Shown in pieces: positions 1 to 5,797 of a stretch of DNA of 5,797 nt (its first letter is position 1; each line of letters starts with the position of its first letter). This stretch comes from Bacilli bacterium. Its GTDB lineage: Bacteria > Bacillota_I > Bacilli_A > Izemoplasmatales > Hujiaoplasmataceae. Under the pieces are notes generated by a model that did not search any database, was not told where the DNA came from, and saw only the letters and a program-made list of their open reading frames with translations. Position numbers and translations under genes: made by a program. The DNA is taken from positions 1 through 5,797 of the forward strand of contig JAGYMP010000130.1 in the NCBI GenBank assembly GCA_018400565.1. Direction: 5' to 3'.

Positions 1-26
1 TTCATCCTATCGCCTCTTTCTTTCAT
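1..26 (-). other. Possible 5' end of a truncated downstream gene
   Basis: On the minus strand, ATG codons end at 26 and at 5 in the same frame (reading MKERGDRM) and run off the window edge without a stop. The ATG at 5-3 is preceded at about 7 nt by a purine-rich AGAGG that could act as a ribosome binding site. The ATG at 26-24 has only a weak AAAG. If real, this would be the next gene after the kinase, in the same direction and about 50-70 nt downstream. Too little is visible to name a product. Confidence 0.2.
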
Positions 27-77
27 CTTTATGATACCAAACAATGGCATATTACACAAATCTGCCGGGATAAAACG

Positions 78-650
78 CTACCGTTCGATTGTGAATGTGA
101 GGTCACTTTTTTCTTTGATTCGGAAGTGGTTGAAATACCTGTTTTCCAAGCCGATCCATTTTTCAAAGAACATCCCGGCGCCTTCTTCGCCGTTTCGGTA
201 AAGGATGCGACGCCTCTGCAAATCATCATCCATGTCCAGAAAAACGGAGACATCAGCATAATCGCCAAAAAACGGGTGGAGCGCATAACTCCCTTCGACG
301 ATCAACACCCCTTTGTTTTTGACATAAACGAAATCACCATATGTCTGATCGCGGCAATCAAAGGGTCTGTATGCGATGACGTCTTCATCCAAATGTTCGA
401 TGACATCGGTTTTGAAACGTTCGTAATGGATGTTCCCGCCGGGTTCTTCCATTCTTGTTTTTGAGCGTAACCGATCCGGCAGGAAAAAATCATCCATATG
501 GATGATATCCGCATCAAAGAGGGCGGCGATCTTCTCTGCCAGGGTCGACTTGCCGGAACCCGTCTTCCCGTCGATGACAAGGATGACGTTTTCAAGCGAT
601 GCCATCTCTCTTCTGATTGTCTTGATGGTTCTTCTTACGATCGTTTGCAT
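78..650 (-). CDS. Uridine kinase-like P-loop kinase
   Basis: 190 residues, cytoplasmic, probably ATP-dependent phosphorylation of a nucleoside or a similar small molecule. Seen: Walker A GKTGSGKS at 28-35 just after a hydrophobic strand (VILVID); an HMDDFFL segment at 51-57, like the substrate-binding DDF region of uridine kinases; a VEGSY segment at 118-122, where the family has its second acidic strand; and an Arg-rich lid (RRR, 146-148). Length is normal for short bacterial uridine kinase-family proteins. The start at 650 has a GAGGG site 6 nt upstream. An alternative ATG at 605 would begin MASLENV with a purine-rich AGAAGAGAG directly before it, but related proteins usually carry a short helix ahead of the P-loop, so 650 is preferred. 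It lies 25 nt after the ECF S-component gene, so the two are probably co-transcribed and the kinase may trap the imported compound. The true substrate (uridine, another nucleoside or a vitamin) cannot be read from sequence. The stop is TAG. Confidence 0.85.
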   Translation of the reverse strand: MQTIVRRTIKTIRREMASLENVILVIDGKTGSGKSTLAEKIAALFDADIIHMDDFFLPDRLRSKTRMEEPGGNIHYERFKTDVIEHLDEDVIAYRPFDCRDQTYGDFVYVKNKGVLIVEGSYALHPFFGDYADVSVFLDMDDDLQRRRILYRNGEEGAGMFFEKWIGLENRYFNHFRIKEKSDLTFTIER

Positions 651-675
651 GGCCGACCCTCATTTCACATAAACA

Positions 676-1236
676 TCAGGCAATGAATTTATCCATCACC
701 CTGGACGAATAAAGCACCTTGACAAGCGCCGGAATCAACAGAAACTGGATGATGATCCCCGGCCAGGCGATCAAGAAAGCCCCGCTCACGAACATTTCCC
801 ATGTGAACAAATTGCCAAGAACGCCAATCAGGGATTGCACGAGTCCCCACACCGCACGCCCTGCGACCATCGCAGCGAACAATGTGATGTACACATTGAT
901 GAGGACGTCCATCTCTTTCTTCTTCAACAGCCATCTGAACAAAAATCCTGAGACAAAACCGTATGTCGCGAGTTCAAAGGCCATGGCCAGGGAGGTTGGG
1001 TAAATCGGCGGCATGCCGAACACCATGCTCCTTGTCAGGGGCATGATGAATCCCAGGATAAGACCGTATTTAGGACCGAGCACGAATCCTGCCAGAATGG
1101 CGGGGATGTGCATCAAAAGCAACATGTTCCCGAATTCGGGGATTTGCCCGCTGATGAACGGGAACAACCACGCGAGCGCCAAAAACATCGCCGCGAGGGA
1201 TATCTTATTGATGTGTAAATGGACTTTTTGTTGCAT
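676..1236 (-). CDS. ECF transporter S component (substrate unknown)
   Basis: 186 residues, an integral membrane substrate-binding subunit of an energy-coupling factor vitamin importer. It would share an EcfA-EcfA'-EcfT module encoded elsewhere; none is in this window. About six hydrophobic segments are visible (roughly 11-30, 38-57, 58-75, 83-101, 110-131, 148-175). An AxxxA pattern (A16-A20) in helix 1 matches the motif S components use to dock on EcfT. The conserved-looking core around 37-100 (NMLLLMHIP, GPKYGLILGF, PPIYPT, AFELATYGF) resembles the widespread group of S components related to RibU, PanT and FolT. The ATG at 1236 is preceded by AAAGGTGA at good spacing. A longer in-frame start at 1251 lacks a ribosome binding site, so the shorter form is called. 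The stop is TGA. The substrate cannot be assigned; the adjacent kinase suggests something phosphorylated on entry. Confidence 0.85.
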   Translation of the reverse strand: MQQKVHLHINKISLAAMFLALAWLFPFISGQIPEFGNMLLLMHIPAILAGFVLGPKYGLILGFIMPLTRSMVFGMPPIYPTSLAMAFELATYGFVSGFLFRWLLKKKEMDVLINVYITLFAAMVAGRAVWGLVQSLIGVLGNLFTWEMFVSGAFLIAWPGIIIQFLLIPALVKVLYSSRVMDKFIA

Positions 1237-1294
1237 GGAATCACCTTTCATCCGGTATTTTTTGTTTGTTGGTCATCATTGTTTCACCGCTTAT

Positions 1295-1323
1295 ATTATA
1301 GCCGAAGATTCATCGCGGCACAA
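1295..1323 (-). promoter_or_regulatory. Candidate promoter for the ECF S component-kinase pair
   Basis: On the minus strand a perfect TATAAT (plus 1295-1300) sits 17 nt downstream of TTGTGC (plus 1318-1323), a weak -35. The predicted transcript would start near 1288, leaving a leader of about 50 nt. That is too short for a usual vitamin riboswitch aptamer, and none of the familiar conserved cores is seen. Confidence 0.5.
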
Positions 1324-1333
1324 GGAATCGGCT
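1300..1333. repeat. Imperfect inverted repeat over the -35 region
   Basis: AGCC-(GAA)-GATTC at 1300-1311 pairs with GAATCGGCT at 1325-1333: nine base pairs with a three-base bulge and a 13-nt loop. It covers the spacer and -35 of the candidate promoter for the transporter gene. There is no T run on either side, so it is not a convincing terminator for the upstream phosphatase. It could be an operator or chance. Confidence 0.3.
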
Positions 1334-1372
1334 TACAAAGAAGTCGCGCATGTCTTTTGCGATTGGTTTCTC

Positions 1373-2149
1373 TTATTCTCGGGACGACGGAAGGATCCGG
1401 TCCTTCAGAATATCCTCTGCGTCCTTGTCTTTGCAGATGAAGAGATGTTCATCCCCCAATTCATAAGGTTTCCCTTTCTCATTCAACAAAACGGCCCCCG
1501 CTTCTTTCAACAGCAACAATCCGGGATAAAGATCCCAGATCTTCGTCTCGTTCGTGTAAAAGAAATTGAACATGCCCTCACTGGCCAAAGCGAGTTCCAG
1601 TCCGATCGAACCGAGCATGCGCAGTTTGTATTTCCTTTCGATCGCCAGATCGAGCATCTTGTCATAAAACGTTTTTTTATTGTCATGGGTCATGCCGACA
1701 AGCGCCATGACCATGTTGTCATCTTCACGGTAGTCCGTCTGATATGGATCGTCATTGACAAACGCGCCCCCGCCTTTGACGGCATGCCATGTCTTGTCCA
1801 GTCTGGGCGCATACAGATAGGACATGACGATGTCCCCCTGATCGTAAAAAGCGATCTGGACCACGAACAGGGGCAATCCGACCGCATAGTTGCTGGTGCC
1901 GTCGATGGGATCGATGATCCATGTGCGGTCCTTCAACCGTGTTTGGCTATGGAACTCCTCGGTATGGAAATGGTCGTTCGGAAATACCTTCCTGATGATA
2001 CCGATCAACGCTTCTTCGATATGCAAATCCGTCGATGTGACGAGATCCTGCACACCTTTGAACTTCGATTTCAACGTTTGTCCGATTGTTTCATCATAAA
2101 TTTTATGCGTGATTTCCTTGATGAGATTGAGTTCTTTTTGATACCCCAC
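1373..2149 (-). CDS. Inositol monophosphatase family phosphatase
   Basis: 258 residues, close to the usual family length. It is a cytoplasmic Mg2+-dependent, Li+-sensitive-type phosphomonoesterase; substrates in the family include inositol phosphates, 3'-phosphoadenosine phosphates and fructose 1,6-bisphosphate. Seen in order: DLVTSTD at 35-41; the acidic pair E64-E65, where family members have the first metal-binding Glu; the signature WIIDPIDGTSNY at 77-88 with metal ligands D80 and D83; a GGGAF segment near 126-130; the LGSIGLELALASEG stretch at 179-192; and WD at 205-206, supplying the third metal-site Asp. All catalytic positions are present, so it should be active. The start at 2149 is supported by AGAAGGAGA 8 nt upstream; the stop is TAA. 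It runs in the same direction as the ECF S component, 136 nt upstream of that gene's start, with no clear terminator between, so read-through is possible. The exact substrate is not determinable. Confidence 0.92.
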   Translation of the reverse strand: MGYQKELNLIKEITHKIYDETIGQTLKSKFKGVQDLVTSTDLHIEEALIGIIRKVFPNDHFHTEEFHSQTRLKDRTWIIDPIDGTSNYAVGLPLFVVQIAFYDQGDIVMSYLYAPRLDKTWHAVKGGGAFVNDDPYQTDYREDDNMVMALVGMTHDNKKTFYDKMLDLAIERKYKLRMLGSIGLELALASEGMFNFFYTNETKIWDLYPGLLLLKEAGAVLLNEKGKPYELGDEHLFICKDKDAEDILKDRILPSSRE

Positions 2150-2185
2150 GGGACAACTCTCCTTCTGTCAGTCGTTGTTAATGTC

Positions 2186-2194
2186 ATTATACCA
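2186..2194 (-). promoter_or_regulatory. Extended -10 promoter of the phosphatase gene
   Basis: The minus strand reads TGGTATAAT: a perfect -10 (plus 2186-2191) with an upstream TGn extension (2192-2194). The -35 region around 2209-2214 is poor, as is common for extended -10 promoters. It would give a leader of about 30 nt before the start at 2149, which carries a strong ribosome binding site. Confidence 0.6.
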
Positions 2195-2272
2195 TACGGG
2201 ACTTGCACGCAACACCAAAAGACAATCCGAAGTCCCTCATCCGGTTATTTTTGAACAAAAAACTATTTTCTC

Positions 2273-2301
2273 TTGACAAATCGTTTATAATGTAATATAT
2301 T
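2273..2301 (+). promoter_or_regulatory. Sigma-A-type promoter of the MarR operon
   Basis: TTGACA (2273-2278) is followed after exactly 17 nt by TATATT (2296-2301). An A/T-rich tract just upstream (2245-2271) may act as an UP element. The start of transcription is expected near 2308. A TATAAT at 2286-2291 is also present but lies only 7 nt from this -35. The -10 overlaps the first palindromic operator, so repression by the encoded MarR protein is likely. Confidence 0.75.
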
Positions 2302-2303
2302 AC
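2292..2303. promoter_or_regulatory. Operator 1, perfect 12-bp palindrome on the -10
   Basis: GTAATATATTAC is a perfect palindrome that covers the -10 element of the promoter for the MarR-type gene. MarR dimers typically bind AT-rich palindromes of this kind in their own promoters. The assignment to this regulator is inferred from position and from the second copy downstream. Confidence 0.6.
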
Positions 2304-2314
2304 TTATTGGCCAT

Positions 2315-2326
2315 GCAACATATTAC
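2315..2326. promoter_or_regulatory. Operator 2, second copy in the early transcribed region
   Basis: GCAACATATTAC matches operator 1 at 10 of 12 positions and lies exactly 23 bp from it, about two helical turns, so two dimers could bind the same DNA face. It falls between the expected transcription start and the ribosome binding site at 2332-2338. Confidence 0.5.
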
Positions 2327-2343
2327 CTTTTAAGGAGGACACC

Positions 2344-2814
2344 ATGCATGCAAATCGTATGAAAATCGAAAGTGACGTGATCGCCCGTTTTTTCAGGTTG
2401 TCGAACAGATTACAGACGACTCTGGACAAGGGACTCAAAGAAGACGGTTTGACCATCAAGCAATTCTTTTTGATGATCATCATCGATTCGTTCGATCATC
2501 CCCCCGGTTTTTCGGAAATCAGCGAACGTTTCGGCACAAGCAGGCAAAACGTCAAGCAACTGGCATTGAAACTAAACGGGCACGGCTTCGTTTCGATTGG
2601 GACCGATTCCGAAGATGCACGTTTCAAGCGTCTCGCCCTCACAGAAAAAGCGAGGGGTTTTTGGGAGAAACGCGACCCGCACGACCAAACCATGCTGAAT
2701 CGGATCTTCCGCTCGGTCCCCACCCGGGAACTGGTTATCTTCCTGGATACCATGACAAAAATGGAAACTGAACTCACCGCCTTGGAAAACGAACAAAAAG
2801 GAGCGCATCAATGA
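2344..2814 (+). CDS. MarR family transcriptional regulator
   Basis: 156 residues, a normal MarR size; a cytoplasmic dimeric DNA-binding protein. Seen: an N-terminal dimerisation helix region (about 4-30); a winged helix with helix-turn-helix at about 56-80 (FSEISERF, then TSRQNVKQLALKL as recognition helix); a wing with the family-typical D-x-R (D91, R93) ahead of RLALTEKA; and C-terminal helices (112-150) for the dimer interface. The start at 2344 has a perfect AAGGAGG 5 nt upstream. The TGA stop overlaps the next gene's ATG (ATGA), indicating translational coupling. Two palindromes in its promoter point to autoregulation and thus control of the downstream membrane protein. There are no conserved Cys residues, so a thiol redox switch like OhrR is unlikely; a small-ligand switch is the more probable mode, but the ligand is unknown. 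Confidence 0.92.
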   Translation: MHANRMKIESDVIARFFRLSNRLQTTLDKGLKEDGLTIKQFFLMIIIDSFDHPPGFSEISERFGTSRQNVKQLALKLNGHGFVSIGTDSEDARFKRLALTEKARGFWEKRDPHDQTMLNRIFRSVPTRELVIFLDTMTKMETELTALENEQKGAHQ

Positions 2815-3665
2815 AAATGATCTTTAAGATTATCGGACTCGTCGTTTTGATGTTTATCGTTGGCATCACGGTGTTATCATTGTTGAATCTGACCAACCGC
2901 GATTATCACCGACTCACCCGTCATCACCTGTCACTTGAATCCTCCAGGCAACCACAAACCATCACAAATGATGATTTGTCCCACCTTCCGGACCTCATCC
3001 AAAATTATCTAAACTATGTCGGCGTCGTCGGCACTGAGCATGTAGACAACTTCCGAATATCATTCGACGGCGAGATGAAAATGGACAAAGACAGGGAATT
3101 TTCGCCTTTCACCGCAAAACAAACCAGTTTCGTGAATCAAGGCGTGCGTTTGTTTTACATGGATATGCACATGAACGGTTTGAAAGTCTCCGGCTTGCAT
3201 CATTTCGATGATGAGGATGCCCGCATGAAAATAAAATTGCTTGATGTCTTTCCCGTCGTCAATGAACACGGGAAAGACATGCAACAGGCGGAAACGGTGA
3301 CTTTTTTCAACGACATGGTCTTGTTTGCGCCGCAGACATTGATTGACGCACCGATCGAATGGTCACACACCGGGGATAAGCGATTAAAGGCAGCCTTTAC
3401 CCATGAGGGCATTACCGTTGAGGCCACACTGGTATTCGGGGAAGACGGCCGATTGACCGATTTTATCTCCCGTGACCGCCTGGCTTTGGAAGCGGACGGG
3501 CTCACCTCATCCGTCCCATGGTCGACGCCCATCACGGGATATAAGGAAATAAACGGCCTGACCCTTCCGAAAACAGGACATGCAACCTGGCATTACGATG
3601 AGGGTGAATTTACTTACATCACCCTCAATGTGCTGGATGTCACATTCAATGTCAATCAGGAATAA
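2811..3665 (+). CDS. Membrane-anchored DUF6544/DUF6920-like protein
   Basis: 284 residues. Residues 4-26 form one hydrophobic segment, so the protein is probably anchored by its N terminus with the rest outside the membrane. The soluble part resembles the DUF6544 (formerly DUF6920) family: LPDLIQNYLNYVGVVG at 60-74, a beta-rich middle with FSPFTAKQ (97-104), MKIKLLDVFPVV (139-150), a P-W-S segment near 236-238, and a closing GYKEINGLTLP...ATWHYDEGEFTY pattern (243-269). This identification is from memory of family patterns. The molecular function of the family is not established to my knowledge. It starts on the 4-bp ATGA overlap with the MarR gene, with AAGGAG 7 nt upstream, and ends in TAA before a strong terminator. 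Being the only partner of the regulator, it is its likely target. A lipid or toxic-compound-related envelope role is conceivable but unsupported. Confidence 0.75.
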   Translation: MKMIFKIIGLVVLMFIVGITVLSLLNLTNRDYHRLTRHHLSLESSRQPQTITNDDLSHLPDLIQNYLNYVGVVGTEHVDNFRISFDGEMKMDKDREFSPFTAKQTSFVNQGVRLFYMDMHMNGLKVSGLHHFDDEDARMKIKLLDVFPVVNEHGKDMQQAETVTFFNDMVLFAPQTLIDAPIEWSHTGDKRLKAAFTHEGITVEATLVFGEDGRLTDFISRDRLALEADGLTSSVPWSTPITGYKEINGLTLPKTGHATWHYDEGEFTYITLNVLDVTFNVNQE

Positions 3666-3720
3666 GAAACAAACTATGCACCGAACGGAATCGATGCCGG
3701 ATTATGTCTTTATATAAAAT

Positions 3721-3775
3721 AAAAACACCTTGGCGAATCATCGTTTGATAATGATGATTTCCAAAGTGTTTTTTT
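3721..3775. terminator. Bidirectional intrinsic terminator between convergent genes
   Basis: AAAAACACCTTGG (3721-3733) pairs with CCAAAGTGTTTTT (3761-3773), with an inner AATCATC/GATGATT stem (3736-3742/3753-3759). One C-A mismatch on the plus-strand RNA becomes a wobble pair on the minus-strand RNA. T runs follow on both strands (plus 3769-3775; minus across 3721-3725). It ends the MarR/DUF6544 operon and, from the other side, the acidic lipoprotein gene. Confidence 0.85.
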
Positions 3776-3805
3776 AGAATGATTCAGTTAAATCAGAAAC
3801 TGCTG

Positions 3806-4843
<1,038 letters not shown>

Positions 4844-4864
4844 GATAACCATCTCCTTAAATTT

Positions 4865-4888
4865 GGGCTGGCCTTTTTGGCCGGACCC
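4865..4888 (-). promoter_or_regulatory. Leader hairpin just upstream of the lipoprotein RBS
   Basis: On the minus strand GGCC-AAAAA-GGCC forms a tight stem-loop, extended by outer GGG/CCC pairs across a bulge and mismatch (4865-4888). It ends about 6 nt before the AAGGAG ribosome binding site (4853-4858). No T run follows, so it is not an ordinary terminator. It may stabilise the mRNA 5' end or affect translation. Confidence 0.4.
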
Positions 4889-4922
4889 TGGTTTTCTATC
4901 TAATATACGTATAACATCCATG

Positions 4923-5010
4923 ATTTATTGGTATTATTATACATTTATCGTATTTCTTATGAAATTATGCAATTATTGTTCTTTTTATACACTTATTGTT
5001 TTTTTCATGA
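4923..5010. repeat. Diverged 40-bp direct repeat, 48-bp offset
   Basis: Positions 4923-4962 and 4971-5010 align without gaps at 31 of 40 bases. The best part is TTATACATTTATCGTATTTC against the segment starting at 4985. On the minus strand both copies hold a TGTATAA element; only the left copy makes a full TATAAT. The stretch is AT-rich, which raises chance similarity, but the ungapped length argues for an old tandem duplication of promoter-region DNA. Confidence 0.4.
4936..4941 (-). promoter_or_regulatory. Candidate -10 element for the lipoprotein gene
   Basis: The minus strand carries a perfect TATAAT with an upstream TTCATA 16 nt away as a poor -35. Transcription would begin near 4929 and produce a leader of about 85 nt that includes the hairpin at 4865-4888. 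The second repeat copy offers a weaker TATAAA at 4984-4989. Confidence 0.4.
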
Positions 5011-5061
5011 TGATACCTTCATCTTAACACACAAGGAGGATACTTCAAGCAATAAGACTTA

Positions 5062-5797
5062 TTATTTTCTTTGTTCGTCCAACGGATATATCGCCAGATA
5101 TTCATCCACAAGCCGTTTCAAACGTTCATCGAGATAAGACAGGGCATGTTTCTTGATCGTTTCTGGAACGCCGTAATACGCACCGGCGATGCTTCCGGTG
5201 ATGGCCCCGAGCGTGTCGGCGTCACCGCCGGCGGAAATCGCATTTTTGACGGCATCCACAAAATCCGATGACTCATAAAACGCCCTGATCGCGACGGGCA
5301 CGGTTCCCCGGCATGTTTCATCAAATGAATACGTGGCCCGGATCTGCTCCAAAGACGATCGATCATGATAATAGCGTTTGACTATGTAGTCATAGATCGC
5401 TTCCTTCGTTTCGCCGACTCTTGCCCGGTAAACGGCAATCGCCGTCGCTTCGGCACCTTTCAAGCCTTCGGGGTGGTCATGGGTCACCCGCGTGACTTTG
5501 TCGGCAAGCATTTGGACTTCTTTGAATGAATTGCCCGCGAACCCGCAAGGCGACACACGCATGGCCGCACCGTTGCCGTAACTGTGATAAGACTTGGGCT
5601 CATCGGAATAAAGCCACTGATAAAACATGCCTCCGTATCCCCTGTCGGGATAGGCTCTGCCGAGTTTTTGCATCCAATGGACCGCCTGCACATCCAAATC
5701 GGCATAGCCGTCACTTGATTCAAGCAATGCTTTGGCGATGGCAATCGTCATCACCGAATCATCCGTGAAAAAACAATCCTTGTGAAACAAATCAAAA
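5062..5797 (-). CDS. ADP-ribosylglycohydrolase family protein (5' end cut)
   Basis: 244 residues visible, missing about the first 20 of a normal 260-300-residue family member. It is a cytoplasmic hydrolase of the DraG/ARH fold, which uses a two-metal (usually Mg2+) centre to remove ADP-ribose from proteins or other acceptors. Seen, counting from the first visible residue: CFFTDDSVMT at 8-17, with the paired Asp of the first metal motif; GNGAAMRVSP at 74-83; HDHPEGLKGAEATA at 106-119; and GGDADTLGAITGSIAG at 190-205, with the DAD metal ligands near the C terminus. All key motifs are intact. The frame stays open to the window edge, reading Phe-Asp-Leu before FHKD; the TTG at 5790-5788 is an internal Leu codon, not a start. 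The stop is TAA. No ADP-ribosyltransferase partner lies nearby. No clear terminator follows, so some read-through towards the lipoprotein gene is possible. Substrate unknown. Confidence 0.92.
   Translation of the reverse strand, partial: FDLFHKDCFFTDDSVMTIAIAKALLESSDGYADLDVQAVHWMQKLGRAYPDRGYGGMFYQWLYSDEPKSYHSYGNGAAMRVSPCGFAGNSFKEVQMLADKVTRVTHDHPEGLKGAEATAIAVYRARVGETKEAIYDYIVKRYYHDRSSLEQIRATYSFDETCRGTVPVAIRAFYESSDFVDAVKNAISAGGDADTLGAITGSIAGAYYGVPETIKKHALSYLDERLKRLVDEYLAIYPLDEQRK

Noticed and set aside
48..55. CATATTAC resembling a half-site of the MarR operators
   Set aside because: Only a half-site with no palindromic partner (about 8 of 12), distant from any clear promoter.
1237..1372. Vitamin riboswitch ahead of the ECF S component
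   Set aside because: The predicted leader is only about 50 nt and no recognisable aptamer core (TPP, FMN or tetrahydrofolate type) is seen.
2198..2236. 7-bp inverted repeat GGGACTT/AAGTCCC around the phosphatase -35 region
   Set aside because: The arms are short and 25 nt apart; a match of this size is expected by chance fairly often at this scale.
1013..2254. Long plus-strand frame of 413 codons
   Set aside because: It runs antisense across both the ECF S component and the phosphatase, which have clear family motifs; there is no plausible protein pattern, and it starts inside the transporter gene.
4844..4921. N-terminal extension of the lipoprotein from 4921
   Set aside because: It would put 26 polar residues before a textbook lipoprotein signal peptide and would run through the ribosome binding site; the ATG at 4843 with AAGGAG fits better.
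5051..5063. AATAAGACTTATT palindrome at the end of the ADP-ribosylglycohydrolase gene as a terminator
   Set aside because: The stem is short and AT-only, and no T run follows on the minus strand, so termination is unlikely.
4928..5137. Plus-strand small membrane-like protein from a TTG codon
   Set aside because: No ribosome binding site at the start, its hydrophobic look comes from AT-rich repeat DNA, and its end overlaps the ADP-ribosylglycohydrolase coding region antisense.
5788..5790. TTG start for the ADP-ribosylglycohydrolase
   Set aside because: The frame is open upstream to the edge and the family has about 20 more residues before the TDD motif, so this is an internal leucine.

Overview
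The window reads as ordinary chromosomal sequence from a Gram-positive-type (monoderm) bacterium, most likely Bacillota or a relative of the free-living Acholeplasma/Izemoplasma group. The basis is: strong AGGAGG-type ribosome binding sites, sigma-A-like TTGACA/TATAAT promoters, an ECF-type vitamin transporter S component, a lipobox lipoprotein, and moderate GC with AT-rich spacers. TGA is used as a stop (ECF S gene and marR-type gene) and TGG as Trp, so the standard bacterial code applies. The genus cannot be fixed from the sequence. No rRNA, tRNA, CRISPR, transposase or phage gene is visible.

Layout. (1) Positions 1-2194, minus strand: an inositol-monophosphatase-family phosphatase (1373-2149) with its own extended -10 promoter, then an ECF transporter S component (676-1236) with a candidate promoter at 1295-1323, then a uridine-kinase-like P-loop kinase (78-650) only 25 nt downstream. 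The last two look like a transport-then-phosphorylate pair. A further gene may begin at the left edge. (2) Positions 2273-3665, plus strand: a MarR-type regulator whose stop overlaps the start of a membrane-anchored DUF6544/DUF6920-like protein (ATGA overlap). The promoter carries two copies of a GTAATATATTAC-type palindrome 23 bp apart, indicating autoregulation. (3) Positions 3721-3775: a terminator-like hairpin between convergent genes, serving both sides. (4) Positions 3806-4843, minus strand: a very acidic lipoprotein (114 Asp/Glu among 326 mature residues by hand count) with repeated ExExET-acidic-turn units and a 14-residue polyaspartate tail encoded by a 12-bp tandem codon repeat. (5) Positions 4844-5061: AT-rich intergenic DNA with a leader hairpin, a candidate promoter and a diverged 40-bp direct repeat. 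(6) Positions 5062-5797, minus strand: an ADP-ribosylglycohydrolase-family protein cut by the right edge.

The most unusual items are the acidic repeat lipoprotein with its repeat-encoded tail, and the two-site operator of the MarR/DUF6544 operon. Everything else fits known families. There is no convincing sign of a wholly new multi-gene system here. No stretch longer than 300 bases lacks a gene.
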